Below the pieces are notes generated by a model. The model did not search any database and was not told where the DNA came from. It was given only the letters and a program-made list of their open reading frames with translations. The position numbers were made by a program, and so were the translations under genes. Shown here piece after piece: positions 7,643 through 17,035 of a stretch of DNA of 64,000 bases (position 1 is its first letter; each line of letters begins with the position of its first letter). Location of the stretch: contig NZ_JBHTCM010000015.1 in assembly GCF_042665545.1 (NCBI RefSeq), forward strand, positions 62,001 through 126,000. Reading direction: 5' to 3'. Source of the DNA: Rhodocista pekingensis (GTDB lineage: Bacteria > Pseudomonadota > Alphaproteobacteria > Azospirillales > Azospirillaceae).

Positions 7643-10186
7643 TCAACCCGCCGCCGGCATCCGGCGGGCGGCAGCGATCTCCTCGACATGGCCGCGCAGG
7701 TCGGCGTCCTCGTCCAGCAGGCTGTGGAAGTCGCGCCGGTCCAGCACCAGCAGCCGGCAGTAGGCCAGCGCCACCACGTCGGCGTTGCGCGGCCGGTCGT
7801 CCAGCAGCGCCAGTTCGCCGAAGAAGTCGCCCGACCCCAGCCGCACCGGCTGGGCCAGCCCCGGCAGCGTCACCGCCACGGCGCCGGAGGAGATGAAGTA
7901 CATGCTGTCGCCGCGCTCCCCGCGGCGCACCAGCACCTCGCCGGGCATGGCGAGGCTGGGTCGCAGCAGCCGCTCGATCCGGCCCAGCCGGTCGGGCGCC
8001 AGCCCGGCGAACAGCGGGACGCGGCCGATCAGCTCGGTCGTGGACAGGCCCAGGTCCAGCCGCGGCGGTTCCTCCACCTGGGCCCGCCGTCGGCGCAGGT
8101 CGCGCTCCAGGTCGGCCAGGATCTCCCGGCTGATGATCGCCTCGTCGAACAGCCGGCGCATGGTCCGTTCCTCCACGCGCAGGGCGGCGCGGGTCAGGTA
8201 GCGGACCTGGACCTCCTCGACATAGGCCGGGTATTGCAGGCGCAGGGCGTCCAGCGCCTCCTGTATGGCGGCCTGCCGGGTCTTCAGCACCTCCGTCAGG
8301 GTCGTGGCGGCATCGCGGCCCAGCATGGGGGCCAGCAACTCGTCGGTGAAGCGCTTGAGCCCCTCCACCACGATGCGGACGACGACGAGCTGCGCGAAGC
8401 GTTCCGACAGCTTCAGCGCCAGATAGCGGTCGGCCCCCAGCCGCCGCTGCACCCAGAGCGCCCGGCGCAGCCCGCGGGAGAGCTTCACCTCCTTGCGGGC
8501 CGCCCCCTCGTACCCCTCGCGCCGGGCGGCCTTGACCCCGTCCTGGAGCCGGCCGGCGTTGGCGACCAGCGACTGCACCGTCCGGCGTGAGATCACGCCG
8601 TCACGGAACAGGGTCAGGTACAGCTCCTCCTCGCGCCGGGCCAGCGTGCTGAGACCGATATAGACTCGGTCGTCCAGCGACAGGCCGCCGTGCCGCTCGT
8701 CCAGGTCGATCTGCTCCTGCGCCAGCTCCGCCCCGCGCTCCAGCAGCGGGGCCACGGCCGGGGCCGGGTTCATGTGGAAGTCGCGGGCGATCGTCTCCAC
8801 GTCCTGGCGGACCCGGCCCAGCGACAGGCCCAGCGCGCGGTTGCGCAGGGCCTCCTCCACCGGCGACAGCCGGTTCAGCCCGACCAGCCGGATCAGCGGG
8901 CGCAGGGTGGTGCCCTGCACGAACAGGGTGAACAGCACGAAGCCGGTGGCGACGACGGCCACCATCTCCTGCGTCGGCTCGGGCACCCGGCGGTTCTCCG
9001 TCACCGCCAGCGCCAGGGCCAGCGACACGGCCCCGCGCAGCCCGCCCCACAGCATCACCGCCTTGTAGGGGCCGCTGATCCGGTCGGCGGCGCCGATGGC
9101 GGTCAGGCCCGGCAGCATGCCGTAGATCACCAGGGCGCGGGCCAGCAGCGCGCAGACGACCAGGGCCGCCAGCAGCAGCATGTGACCCCACTGCGCCTCC
9201 ATCAGCGTCGGCGGGATCAGCATGGAGGCCAGCAGGAAGATCAGGGAGTTGGCCCAGAATCCCAACTGGCCCCAGACATTGCGCAGCCCCTCCCAGCTCT
9301 CCGGGCTGATCCGGGTGCGCCCCTCCGAGGCGATGACCAGTCCGGCCGTCACCACGGCCACGACGCCGGAAACCTCCAGGTAGCGTTCCGCGACGATGAA
9401 GGCCAGATAGGCAAGGCTGACGGTCAGGCTGATCTCGCTCTGCGGCAGGTTGCGCAGCGGCGTCACGATGATCCCGACCAGCCAGCCCATCAGCACACCG
9501 ACGGCGATGCCGCCGAAGAACTTCACGAGAAAGCTGAGCGCGGCTCCCGCCCAGTCGGCTTCGGCCATGCTGCCGGCCGGTCCGCGCGCCGTCAGCATTC
9601 CCAGCAGCAGGGTGAACAGGGCGATCGCCGCGGCGTCGTTGAACAGGCTCTCGCCCTCGACCAGGATCGACAGCCGCCGCGGCGCGCCCAGGTCGCGGAA
9701 GATCCCGACCACCGCCGCCGGGTCCGTCGTGGCGACGATGGCGGCCAGGGTCAGGCAGACGATGATGGCATGGGTGCCCAGGGTGCCTTTCCAGACCCAC
9801 CAGGCTCCGGCCATGCCCAGCCCGGCGATGACGGTGCAGAGCACCACCGCCACCACGGCCAGGATCATCACCGGCCAGAGATCGTCCAGCAGGCGCCGCA
9901 CATCCACCGACAGCGCCGTCTCGAACAGCAGCACCGGCAGGAAGATGTAGAGGAAGGCCGAGGAGGAGAGCTCCAGGTCCGACAGCGCGGTCAGGAAGTC
10001 TCCCGCCGGCCCCAGCTCGTCGGCCGTGCTGCCGGTGATCCACAGCCGGCTCAGCCCCAGCGCCACGCCGACCGCCGCCAGCAGCACCGTGTAAGGCAGG
10101 CGCAGCCGCCGCGCGAGCGGCGGCAACAGGCTGACCAGGGCCAGCAGGCCGGAAACGGCGAGCAGGATCGGGACGAGAGTACCCAT
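7643..10186 (-). CDS. CPA1-family Na+/H+ antiporter with C-terminal cyclic-nucleotide-binding domain
   Basis: The 847-residue protein has about 12 membrane helices in residues 1-420. The NhaP-type ion-binding motifs are present: TTDP with D155, and ESLFND with N183/D184. Then follow LRGAVSLALALA, a long helical cytoplasmic region (about 430-690), and a C-terminal CAP_ED domain (about 700-830) with GERGDSMYFISSGAVAV and GDFFGELALLDDRPRNADV. It should exchange Na+ (or K+) for protons across the inner membrane, with activity possibly gated by a bound nucleotide or another ligand. The phosphate-binding cassette reads FFGELALLDDRPRNADV; the Arg and FGE are kept, but nucleotide specificity cannot be judged. 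It appears monocistronic. Confidence 0.9.
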   Translation of the reverse strand: MGTLVPILLAVSGLLALVSLLPPLARRLRLPYTVLLAAVGVALGLSRLWITGSTADELGPAGDFLTALSDLELSSSAFLYIFLPVLLFETALSVDVRRLLDDLWPVMILAVVAVVLCTVIAGLGMAGAWWVWKGTLGTHAIIVCLTLAAIVATTDPAAVVGIFRDLGAPRRLSILVEGESLFNDAAAIALFTLLLGMLTARGPAGSMAEADWAGAALSFLVKFFGGIAVGVLMGWLVGIIVTPLRNLPQSEISLTVSLAYLAFIVAERYLEVSGVVAVVTAGLVIASEGRTRISPESWEGLRNVWGQLGFWANSLIFLLASMLIPPTLMEAQWGHMLLLAALVVCALLARALVIYGMLPGLTAIGAADRISGPYKAVMLWGGLRGAVSLALALAVTENRRVPEPTQEMVAVVATGFVLFTLFVQGTTLRPLIRLVGLNRLSPVEEALRNRALGLSLGRVRQDVETIARDFHMNPAPAVAPLLERGAELAQEQIDLDERHGGLSLDDRVYIGLSTLARREEELYLTLFRDGVISRRTVQSLVANAGRLQDGVKAARREGYEGAARKEVKLSRGLRRALWVQRRLGADRYLALKLSERFAQLVVVRIVVEGLKRFTDELLAPMLGRDAATTLTEVLKTRQAAIQEALDALRLQYPAYVEEVQVRYLTRAALRVEERTMRRLFDEAIISREILADLERDLRRRRAQVEEPPRLDLGLSTTELIGRVPLFAGLAPDRLGRIERLLRPSLAMPGEVLVRRGERGDSMYFISSGAVAVTLPGLAQPVRLGSGDFFGELALLDDRPRNADVVALAYCRLLVLDRRDFHSLLDEDADLRGHVEEIAAARRMPAAG

Positions 10187-10392
10187 GGCGGGGGCGGGTC
10201 CGCGGACGACGGAGCGATGCCCGCACTATAGGAGACGCGACCGACCCGGCAAGCGACGCCTGCGCCAGGGAGGCGTGAGATTTCAGAGGGGACGGGACGG
10301 ATCGTCCGCCTTGCTCCGGCCCCATTCCCGCTCCCGTCCCCTGCTCCCATTCCCTGCTGCCGGCCCCCGGACCGGCATCCGCGCCGGCGGGA

Positions 10393-11001
10393 TCAGGCCA
10401 GCCGGTCGATCTGCGTGTCCGTCAGGTTGCCCGGCACGACCACCAGCGGAATCTCCAGCGTTCCCGCCAACTGCCCGGCCAGCCAGGAGATCAGTTGCCC
10501 CTTGCGCACGGACGGCGGAGCGGCCCCGACGACCAGGGCATGGATATCGCCGTCCTCCCGGATCGCGGCCAGGATCTCGGCCCCCAGGGTACCGCTGCGG
10601 ATCTGCACTTCCGGCAGCAGCCCCGTCAGACCATGCACCTCCGCCGCCATCCGGTGCAGCAGCCGTTCGGCTTCGTCCCGGCGCTCCTGTTCCATCGCCT
10701 GGGCGATGCTCATCCACTCGCGGAATTCCGCCGGTTCCGTGACGTGCAGCAGGGCCAGCAGCCCGCCGACATTGGCGGCGCGCAGGGCGGCGAAGCGCAA
10801 GGCGGCGCGGGACTGCGGGCTGTCGTCCACGCAGACCATGAACTTGAAGCGCTCCGACACGCCGGCGGCTTCCGCCGGCAGGGCGCTGGTCAGGGGCGCG
10901 GGCAGCGTTGCCGGCAGCCTGCCGGCCAGCTCCGCGGAGAGGGGCGGAAACGCCGGCGGCGGTCCCTGCGGCGCGCCGGGCGCGGGGCGCATCATCAGCA
11001 T
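10393..11001 (-). CDS. universal stress protein (UspA family)
   Basis: The protein has 202 residues. A Pro/Ala-rich N-terminal extension (about 1-50) precedes one Usp domain. The domain starts with the beta-strand FKFMVCVDDSPQSRAALRFA, where the Asp-Ser pair is the usual nucleotide-pocket entry. It ends with DIHALVVGAAPP...SWLAGQLAGTLEIPLVVVPG, a degenerate form of the G-2x-G-9x-G(S/T) ATP motif. Soluble stress protein; ATP binding is uncertain because the glycine motif is poorly kept. It starts 14 bp after the stop of the CBS-domain gene on the same strand, so the pair is probably one operon. ATGs three residues apart make the exact start uncertain. Confidence 0.85.
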   Translation of the reverse strand: MLMMRPAPGAPQGPPPAFPPLSAELAGRLPATLPAPLTSALPAEAAGVSERFKFMVCVDDSPQSRAALRFAALRAANVGGLLALLHVTEPAEFREWMSIAQAMEQERRDEAERLLHRMAAEVHGLTGLLPEVQIRSGTLGAEILAAIREDGDIHALVVGAAPPSVRKGQLISWLAGQLAGTLEIPLVVVPGNLTDTQIDRLA

Positions 11002-11015
11002 GCGTCCTCCCTGGG

Positions 11016-11450
11016 TCAGATGTTGCCGGCCACGTACTGGCGCAGGCTCTCGACCTCCTGGGTGGTCTCCTCCAGCCGGTGCTTGACCACGTCGCCGATG
11101 CTGATGAAGCCGACCAGGCGGCCGCCTTCCATCACCGGCAGATGGCGGAAGCGGCCGGCGGTCATCTTGGTCATGACGCTGGCGACCGTGTCGGACGGGG
11201 CGCAGCCGACGACCTTCCGGGTCATCAGGTCCGATACCTTCCGGTCCAGGACGGCAGTCCCGTGCTCGCCCAGGCCGCGCACGATGTCGCGTTCGGAGAT
11301 GATGCCGGCGATGGCCCCGTCATCGTCGATGGCCAGCACGGCGCCGATGCGGTTGACCGTCAGCAGGCGGACGACGCTGCCGACCGTTTCGGTCGGGCGC
11401 GTCGTGATGATGGCGGAACCCTTGGTCCTCAGGATCGCGGACACATGCAT
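11016..11450 (-). CDS. CBS-domain-pair protein
   Basis: The protein has 144 residues from the ATG at 11450, chosen because GGAAGGGG lies just upstream and the preceding open frame has no family features. It consists of two CBS motifs and nothing else. CBS1 (about 1-65) includes AIITTRPTETVGSVVRLLTVNRIGAVLAID. CBS2 (about 72-130) includes MTRKVVGCAPSDTVASVMTKMTAGRFRHLPVMEGGRLVGFISIGDVV. Such Bateman modules bind adenosine nucleotides or NADH and are common as stand-alone stress or energy sensors in alphaproteobacteria. Its operon partner is a universal stress protein, which supports that role. No catalytic domain is present. Confidence 0.9.
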   Translation of the reverse strand: MHVSAILRTKGSAIITTRPTETVGSVVRLLTVNRIGAVLAIDDDGAIAGIISERDIVRGLGEHGTAVLDRKVSDLMTRKVVGCAPSDTVASVMTKMTAGRFRHLPVMEGGRLVGFISIGDVVKHRLEETTQEVESLRQYVAGNI

Positions 11451-11865
11451 GGGCCGTCCCCTTCCTTCCCTGTTCCGGACCGCCGCCGTTCGGGACGGTC
11501 CCTGTCTTCCGGATCGTCGTCCTTTTCCGGGGGCGTCTCGCCCCGCTTCTGGGTCGCGGCCTCCTGGGACCGCGTTGGTCGTCCCCTGGTCTGGGGGTTT
11601 CCCGGCCTGTTCCGGCGGCGGGTGTGCTCTGTTGCAATCAGGGAACGCTATGCTGCGGCGCACGCGCAAGCGCTTTGTGACGCTGCCGCGTCAGTCCTGC
11701 CGGAAAGGAAGCGATGGTGGTAGGGGGTGGGGACGGGATTTTTCCTGGGGCGGGCGGGATGCGGACTTACCTGTTACAGGCCAGCGGTCCCGGTGGAACC
11801 GTATCCCCGTAGCTTTTTCTCTGGAATTCCAGGAACCCTGTCGTGCCGTGAACGCCCTCGGCACG
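11451..11865. other. intergenic region; no gene seen
   Basis: About 415 bp lies upstream of the CBS gene, ending at the terminator of the lipoprotein gene. Open frames present lack ribosome-binding sites. It should contain the promoter of the CBS/Usp pair, but I see no clear consensus. Confidence 0.5.
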
Positions 11866-11896
11866 AAGAAAAAGGGCGCGCCACCGGGGCGCGCCC
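11866..11896 (-). terminator. Rho-independent terminator of the lipoprotein gene at 11917-12438
   Basis: On the minus strand the 9-bp stem GGGCGCGCC/GGCGCGCCC (11888-11896 with 11874-11882, five-base loop) is followed directly by TTTTTCTT. It starts 20 bp past the stop codon. Confidence 0.9.
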
Positions 11897-11916
11897 TGCA
11901 CAGGAAGGGGAACGGA

Positions 11917-12438
11917 TCAGCGCAGGCTCTGCTGTGCGGTCTGGCGCGGGATCAGCGACAGGCAGTTCTCGACGATCTGGTAGCACTGGCCCAGCCGCAT
12001 CGACCCGGAGGAGGCGCCGCCATAGACCACCTGGGTCACGACGCCGTTCTTCAGGGTGAAGGTGGCCTTGCAGCTCCGGCTCTCGATCTCGGGATAGTCG
12101 TTCCAGCCCCAGCCCGGTCCATAGCCCCAGTAGGGCCCCCAGCCGTACCAGGGATTCCAGGCGCTGTAGCCGTGCATCGTCCCCGGCCGGGTGGTGATGC
12201 GCTCGCTGGAATAGGTGAAGTAGTCGACATTGTCGACCGTGGCCCTGCCCTCCGGCACGCCGGCGCAGGCGAGAAGGGTCTGCACCGGCATGCCGACGAA
12301 GGCCTGCTGGGCATAGAGAGCCTGATCCGCCTGGGGGTTGGCGCAGCCCGCGAGACCGACCGCGGCCAGCCCGCACAGCGCCACCGTCGCCAGGGCGCGC
12401 CGCACGGGCTTCATCGGGTGTGCATGACCAGACTGCAT
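11917..12438 (-). CDS. small outer-membrane lipoprotein, SmpA/OmlA-like
   Basis: The protein has 173 residues. Its lipoprotein signal peptide ends in LAGC, with the acylated Cys at about residue 32. The mature part begins with YAQQAFVGMPVQTLLACAGVPEGRATVDNVDYFTYSS, which resembles the helix-helix start of SmpA/BamE/OmlA-like domains (GM-x-V-x-x-LL-x-x-x-G-x-P). A Gly/Trp/Tyr-rich loop (about 90-115) follows, then a strand pair ending NGVVTQVVYGG. I chose the ATG at 12438 because AGGAG lies nine bases upstream; an internal ATG at 12414 would give a more compact signal peptide. Single gene with its own terminator. The exact role is unknown. Confidence 0.8.
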   Translation of the reverse strand: MQSGHAHPMKPVRRALATVALCGLAAVGLAGCANPQADQALYAQQAFVGMPVQTLLACAGVPEGRATVDNVDYFTYSSERITTRPGTMHGYSAWNPWYGWGPYWGYGPGWGWNDYPEIESRSCKATFTLKNGVVTQVVYGGASSGSMRLGQCYQIVENCLSLIPRQTAQQSLR

Positions 12439-12609
12439 GGTGACCGCTCCTGTGAACCGCTGCCCGGCACCGTTCCGGTCCAGGCCCGAGCCCCCCTACC
12501 ACACAACACGTTTCATGGAATATCGGCATGACAAGGGCCATGATCCAGATCATCCGGAAGAGCGGGGCAGGCCGCGAGCCCGCGGCGGCGCCCCTTCCCG
12601 TCCGGGGGA

Positions 12610-15600
12610 TCAGGCGGCTTCCGTCAACTCCTCGGCGCTGCTGAGATCGACGGAGACGAGCTGGCTGACCCCGCGCTCGGCCATGGTGACGCCGAACAGC
12701 CGGTCCATGCGGGCCATGGTGAGGCGGTGGTGGGTGATGATGAGGAAGCGGGTGTGCCCGCCGCGCGCCATCTCCTCCACCATGTCGCAGAAGCGGCCGA
12801 CATTGGCTTCGTCCAGGGGCGCGTCCACCTCGTCCAGCACGCAGATCGGCGCCGGGTTGCAGAGGAACACGGCGAACAGCAGGGCCAGCGCCGTCAGCGC
12901 CTGCTCGCCGCCGGACAGCAGCGACAGCACCTGAAGCTTCTTGCCCGGCGGGCTGGCGTAGATCTCCAGCCCCGCATCCAGCGGGTCCTCCGCCTCGGTC
13001 AGCTTCAGGTGCGCCTTGCCGCCGCCGAACAGGCGGGTGAACAGGTCCTGGAAGTGGCCGTCCACCAGCTCGAAGGCGGCCAGCAGGCGCTCGCGCGCCT
13101 CCCGGTTCAGGCTGGAGATGCCCTGGCGCAGCCGGGCGATGGCGGCGATCAGGTCCTCCCGCTCGCCCTTCATCACGTCGATCTGGCCCTCCAGCTCCGC
13201 CACCTCCTGCTCGGCGCGCAGATTGACGGGGCCCATGTTCTCCCGCTCGGCGACCAGCCGGTCCAGCCGCGCCTCGACCGCGGCGGCGTCGGGCTGCTCC
13301 TGCGCGGGGTCGATGCCGGCGACGTCCAGCACCTTCTCCGGTTCGCAGTCCAACCGCTCCTGCACCCGCTCGCGCAGGGTCTGCATCGCCTGCCGCGCGG
13401 CGGCCACGGCGGCTTCGGCATGGGCGCGGGCCTCGCGCGCGTCGGCAAGCTGCGTCTCCGCCGCCTTCAGCTCGCGCTCCACGTCGGCGACCTGAACCTC
13501 CAGCGCGACCAACTCGTCGGCGGCGCGGCGGCGCAGCCGTTCCGCCTCGGCGATGCGGTCCAGCAGGTCGCCGCGCTCCGTCTCGATGGTTGCCGGCCGC
13601 TCGGCCAGCCGTTCCAGCTCGGCCCGGGTCTCTTCGGCCCGCTCCTGAAGCTCCTCCAGCCGGCCACCGGTGCCGTCCAGCCGGGTCCGCCAGGACCGTT
13701 CCTCCTGGGCGATGGCGGCAAGGCGGCGCTGCCGCGCCTCCGCCTCGCGCAGCAGCCGGTCCAGGGCGTTCTGGCGCTCGGCCTGGATGGCCCGGCGCTC
13801 GGCCAGCCGGGCGCGCAGTTCGGCCAGCCGGTGGCGCGCCTCCGCCGGGTCGGGCAGTTCCGCCAGGGCGGCGCGGGCCTCCGCGCGGGCCTCCTCGACC
13901 TCGGCCCGGTCGGCCTCCAGCCGCTCGACCGCCTCGGCCAGGGCCTGTAGCCGGGAGGCCAGGGCGGCGGCGGCCTGCGCCAGCTTCGCGTGGCGGGCCT
14001 GGGCCTGCCCCAGGGCGGCGAAGGCCGCGCGCACCGCGTCGCGCGCCTGCCGGTCGCGGCCGGCGGCGGCCTCCACCGCGGCGCGTCCGTCGGCCAGGGC
14101 GCGCTCGGCCGTCTCCGCCGCCTCGGCCATCGCCTCCCGGGCGGCCTCCAGCCGCTCGTCGGCGCTCTCCAGTTCCAGTTCCAGCTCGGCCAGCCGGTTG
14201 CGCTGGCGCAGCCGCTGTGCCGCCGCCGTCTCCGCCCCGGCGGTGACGGTCAGCCCGTCCCAGCGCCAAGCATGGCCCTGCCGCGTCACCAGCACCTGGC
14301 CGGGCCGCAGCCGGGCCGCCGCCGCGGCTCCGGTGGCGGCATCGGCCACGACACCGACATGAGCGAGGCAGCGGGCGAGCGCGGGCGGCGCCTTGACATG
14401 GCGGGCCAGCGGCTCGGCGCCGGGCGGCAGGGGGGCGGCGTCGGGCAGGGCGGGCAGGGTGCGCCAGTGGACCGGGGCGGCCTCGTCCAGCGGCGCCGTC
14501 AGATCCTCCCCCAGTGCGGCGGCCAGCGCCTGCTCGTAGCCGGGGGCGACGGTCACCGTGTCGATCACGGGCGGGAACAGGTCGCCCGACCGGACCTTCA
14601 GCAGTGCGGCCAGCCCGTCGGCCTCCGCCTTCAGCTTGGCGCGGACGGATTCGGCCTGCTGCACCGCCTCACGCGCGCGGGACTGCACCGCCTGCGCCTC
14701 GGTCCGCAGCGCCTCGGCGCGGGCCTCGGCCGCGGCCTTGGCCGCTTCCGCCGTTTCCGCCTCCTCCCGCACCAGCTCCAGCCGCGTCTCGGCCTCGGCG
14801 ACCTCCGCCTCGGCCTCCGCCGCATCGCCGCCCGCGGTATCGTCGCGGGCCAGCGCCTCGCGGGTGGCCTGCTGTTCCTCCAGCCGGCGGCGCAGGGTCT
14901 CGGCGCGGCCGTCCAGCTCCCGCACCTGCCGGTCCAGGGCGGCCCGCTTCGCCTCCTCCGCCGCCAGCCCCTCCATGGCGCGCGACAGGTCCCGGTCCAG
15001 CCCCTCGACCCCGTCCTTCGCCTCGATCAGCGCCGCCTGCGCCTCCTCGTTCAGCAGGGCCTCCTCGGCCTGCGCCTCGGCCAGGGCGTGGCGCTCCTCC
15101 GCCAGCCGGTCGATGGCCTGCCGGGCGTCGGCGGCGAGCGCCCGCTCGCGGGTCAGGTCGCCGTCGATCTGGGCCAGCCGGCGTTGCAGGGCGGCGAACG
15201 CCTCCTGCGCCCGGCGCTCCTCCGCATCCAACTGCTCCCGGGCCAGCAGCAGGCGTTGCAACGCCGCGGCCGCGGCGGCCTCGGCCTGCCGCTTCGGTTG
15301 CAGCCCGGCGGTCATCTCGGTGCGGCGCGTGGTGGCCTGGGTCGCTGCCAGCATCAGCGCGCGGACGGCGTTCTCCGCTTCGGTGAAGCCGGCCAGCGCG
15401 CGGTCGAGCTGGCCCTGCGCCCGGGTCCATCTGAGGTGCAGCAGCACCGCTTCGGCCCGGCGGATATGGTCCTGGAGATTGCGGTAGCGGGCCGCCTGCC
15501 GGGCCTGCCGGCGCAGGCCCTGGAGCTGGCCGTCCATGGTGGTCAGGACGTCGTCCAGCCGGGTCAGGTTCGTCTCCGCCGCGCGCAGGCGCAGCTCCGC

Positions 15601-16137
15601 CTCGTGCTTGCGGGCGTGCAGGCCGGAGATGCCGGCCGCATCCTCCAGCAACTGGCGCCGGTCGGTGGGCCGGGCGTTGATCAGGGCGCCGACGCGGCCC
15701 TGGCTGACCAGGGCCGGGCTGTTGGCGCCGGAGGCGTTGTCCGCGAACAGGATGTGGACGTCGCGGGCGCGCACGCCCTTGCCGTTGATCCGGTAGTCGG
15801 AGCCCGAGGCACGCTCCAGCTTGCGCGTCACCTCCAGCTCCGGCCAGTCGTTGAACTGGGCCGGGGCGGTGCGGCCGGCATTGTCGAGCGAGAGGGTGAC
15901 CTCGCAGATGTTGCGCGCGGGCCGGGTCGCCGTGCCGCCGAAGATGACGTCGTCCATGTCGGCGCCGCGCATCTTCTTGGCCGAGGTCTCGCCCATGACC
16001 CAGCGCAGCGCCTCCACCAGATTGGACTTGCCGCACCCGTTCGGACCGACGATGCCCGTCATGCCGGGCTCGATCTGAAGCTCGGTCGCGTCCACGAAGG
16101 ACTTGAAGCCGGAGATGCGGAGTCGGGTGAACTGCAC
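12610..16137 (-). CDS. smc: chromosome segregation protein SMC
   Basis: SMC is the ATPase arm of the bacterial condensin, which organises and segregates the chromosome. The 1175-residue length is typical. The N-terminal head has ISGFKSFVD and Walker A GPNGCGKS (about 32-39). Long charged coiled coils (about 170-500 and 670-1000) flank a hinge domain (about 500-660). The C-terminal head carries the signature LLSGGEQALTALALLFA and Walker B ICVLDEVDAPLDEAN. All ATPase motifs are intact. It follows the dsb-like and dciA genes on the same strand, a neighbourhood conserved in alphaproteobacteria. ScpA/ScpB are not in the window. Confidence 0.96.
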   Translation of the reverse strand: MQFTRLRISGFKSFVDATELQIEPGMTGIVGPNGCGKSNLVEALRWVMGETSAKKMRGADMDDVIFGGTATRPARNICEVTLSLDNAGRTAPAQFNDWPELEVTRKLERASGSDYRINGKGVRARDVHILFADNASGANSPALVSQGRVGALINARPTDRRQLLEDAAGISGLHARKHEAELRLRAAETNLTRLDDVLTTMDGQLQGLRRQARQAARYRNLQDHIRRAEAVLLHLRWTRAQGQLDRALAGFTEAENAVRALMLAATQATTRRTEMTAGLQPKRQAEAAAAAALQRLLLAREQLDAEERRAQEAFAALQRRLAQIDGDLTRERALAADARQAIDRLAEERHALAEAQAEEALLNEEAQAALIEAKDGVEGLDRDLSRAMEGLAAEEAKRAALDRQVRELDGRAETLRRRLEEQQATREALARDDTAGGDAAEAEAEVAEAETRLELVREEAETAEAAKAAAEARAEALRTEAQAVQSRAREAVQQAESVRAKLKAEADGLAALLKVRSGDLFPPVIDTVTVAPGYEQALAAALGEDLTAPLDEAAPVHWRTLPALPDAAPLPPGAEPLARHVKAPPALARCLAHVGVVADAATGAAAAARLRPGQVLVTRQGHAWRWDGLTVTAGAETAAAQRLRQRNRLAELELELESADERLEAAREAMAEAAETAERALADGRAAVEAAAGRDRQARDAVRAAFAALGQAQARHAKLAQAAAALASRLQALAEAVERLEADRAEVEEARAEARAALAELPDPAEARHRLAELRARLAERRAIQAERQNALDRLLREAEARQRRLAAIAQEERSWRTRLDGTGGRLEELQERAEETRAELERLAERPATIETERGDLLDRIAEAERLRRRAADELVALEVQVADVERELKAAETQLADAREARAHAEAAVAAARQAMQTLRERVQERLDCEPEKVLDVAGIDPAQEQPDAAAVEARLDRLVAERENMGPVNLRAEQEVAELEGQIDVMKGEREDLIAAIARLRQGISSLNREARERLLAAFELVDGHFQDLFTRLFGGGKAHLKLTEAEDPLDAGLEIYASPPGKKLQVLSLLSGGEQALTALALLFAVFLCNPAPICVLDEVDAPLDEANVGRFCDMVEEMARGGHTRFLIITHHRLTMARMDRLFGVTMAERGVSQLVSVDLSSAEELTEAA

Positions 16138-16285
16138 CGTGGTCTCTGCCCTGCCTCTCTGGTCCCGCGCGGGGTCCGGTTCCTTCTAGCGCGGCCCGGT
16201 TAACGCGGCGCGCATTGCGACCCGCACGCCGCGCGTCCTTGCCCGGCAGGGCGGGCGGTGCAGGGCACCGCCGCCCGCCGTCCGC

Positions 16286-16969
16286 TCACTCCGCCTTGCG
16301 CTTGGCGCCCAGCTTGACCAGCGCGTTGATCAGCTCCTCCTCCCGCGCGCCGTCGATCACGACGGCGCCGTCGTTCAGGATCAGGGTCGGGGTGCCGCTG
16401 ATGTTGTACTTCTTGATGCCGTCCAGCCGGGTCTGGAGGATGTGGGTCTCAAGCTGCTTGTTGCTCAGGCAGGCTTCCTGCTGCTCGGGGGTCAGGCCGG
16501 CCATCCGCGCGGTCTTGCCGACCTCCGCCAGCGGGTCCTTTGCCGCGAACCAGGCCTTCTGCGACTTGAACAGGGCCGACAGCATGGAGAAGTAGCGCTC
16601 CGGTGCGACGCAGCGGGAGAACATCGAAGCCGTCAGCGCCACCTGGTCCATGGGGAAGTCGCGGAAGATCAGCTTCGCCTGCCCGGTGTCGATGAACTCC
16701 GCCTTGATGCGCGGCAGGATGTCGGTGTGCATGTGCGCGCAGTGCGAGCAGGTCAGCGAGGCGTACTCGATGATCGTGATGGGTGCCTTCGGATCGCCGA
16801 TCACCTTGTCCTCGGTCGCCCGGGCGAGATCGAAGCCGGGCAGGGGGGCCGCCTGCTGGGCCAGGGCCGACGGACCCGCCAGCAGCGGCAGGGCCACGAT
16901 GCCCGCGGCCAGGGCGAGCGCCCCGAGGACCCCGCGGCGGGTCCAAGTGCTTCGAAGATTTTGGCGCAC
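16286..16969 (-). CDS. DsbA-family periplasmic thiol:disulfide protein, GTG start
   Basis: The protein has 227 residues. The GTG at 16969 is chosen because AGGAGG (16975-16980) lies five bases upstream; upstream ATGs have no such site. The signal region TWTRRGVLGALALAAG (about 8-23) has a twin-arginine look and ends near ALAQQA. The mature thioredoxin fold carries the redox pair C74-S-H-C77, the segment PITIIEYASLTCSHCAHMH, a long helical insertion, and the cis-Pro loop ISGTPTLIL. This is the 'thioredoxin domain-containing DsbA family' type that usually sits beside smc and dciA in alphaproteobacteria. It may oxidise or reshuffle disulfides; a paired DsbB is not seen. Confidence 0.9.
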   Translation of the reverse strand: MRQNLRSTWTRRGVLGALALAAGIVALPLLAGPSALAQQAAPLPGFDLARATEDKVIGDPKAPITIIEYASLTCSHCAHMHTDILPRIKAEFIDTGQAKLIFRDFPMDQVALTASMFSRCVAPERYFSMLSALFKSQKAWFAAKDPLAEVGKTARMAGLTPEQQEACLSNKQLETHILQTRLDGIKKYNISGTPTLILNDGAVVIDGAREEELINALVKLGAKRKAE

Positions 16970-16974
16970 TATCG

Positions 16975-16980
16975 CCTCCT
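16975..16980 (-). promoter_or_regulatory. Shine-Dalgarno that fixes the GTG start of the DsbA-like gene
   Basis: AGGAGG on the minus strand, five bases before the GTG at 16969-16967. It rules out the longer frame that begins upstream at 17026. Confidence 0.8.
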
Positions 16981-17035
16981 GAACACAAGATGTTGGAATA
17001 TAGACTCCGGTTCTCCGGAGCCGCAAGCGGCAGGG

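Noticed and set aside
11016..11669. Longer version of the CBS protein starting at 11669
   Set aside because: The extra 73 residues are Arg/Gly/Pro noise and the ATG at 11450 has a clear Shine-Dalgarno.
13990..16203. Plus-strand open frame of 737 codons opposite smc
   Set aside because: Antisense shadow of smc with the same low-complexity composition.
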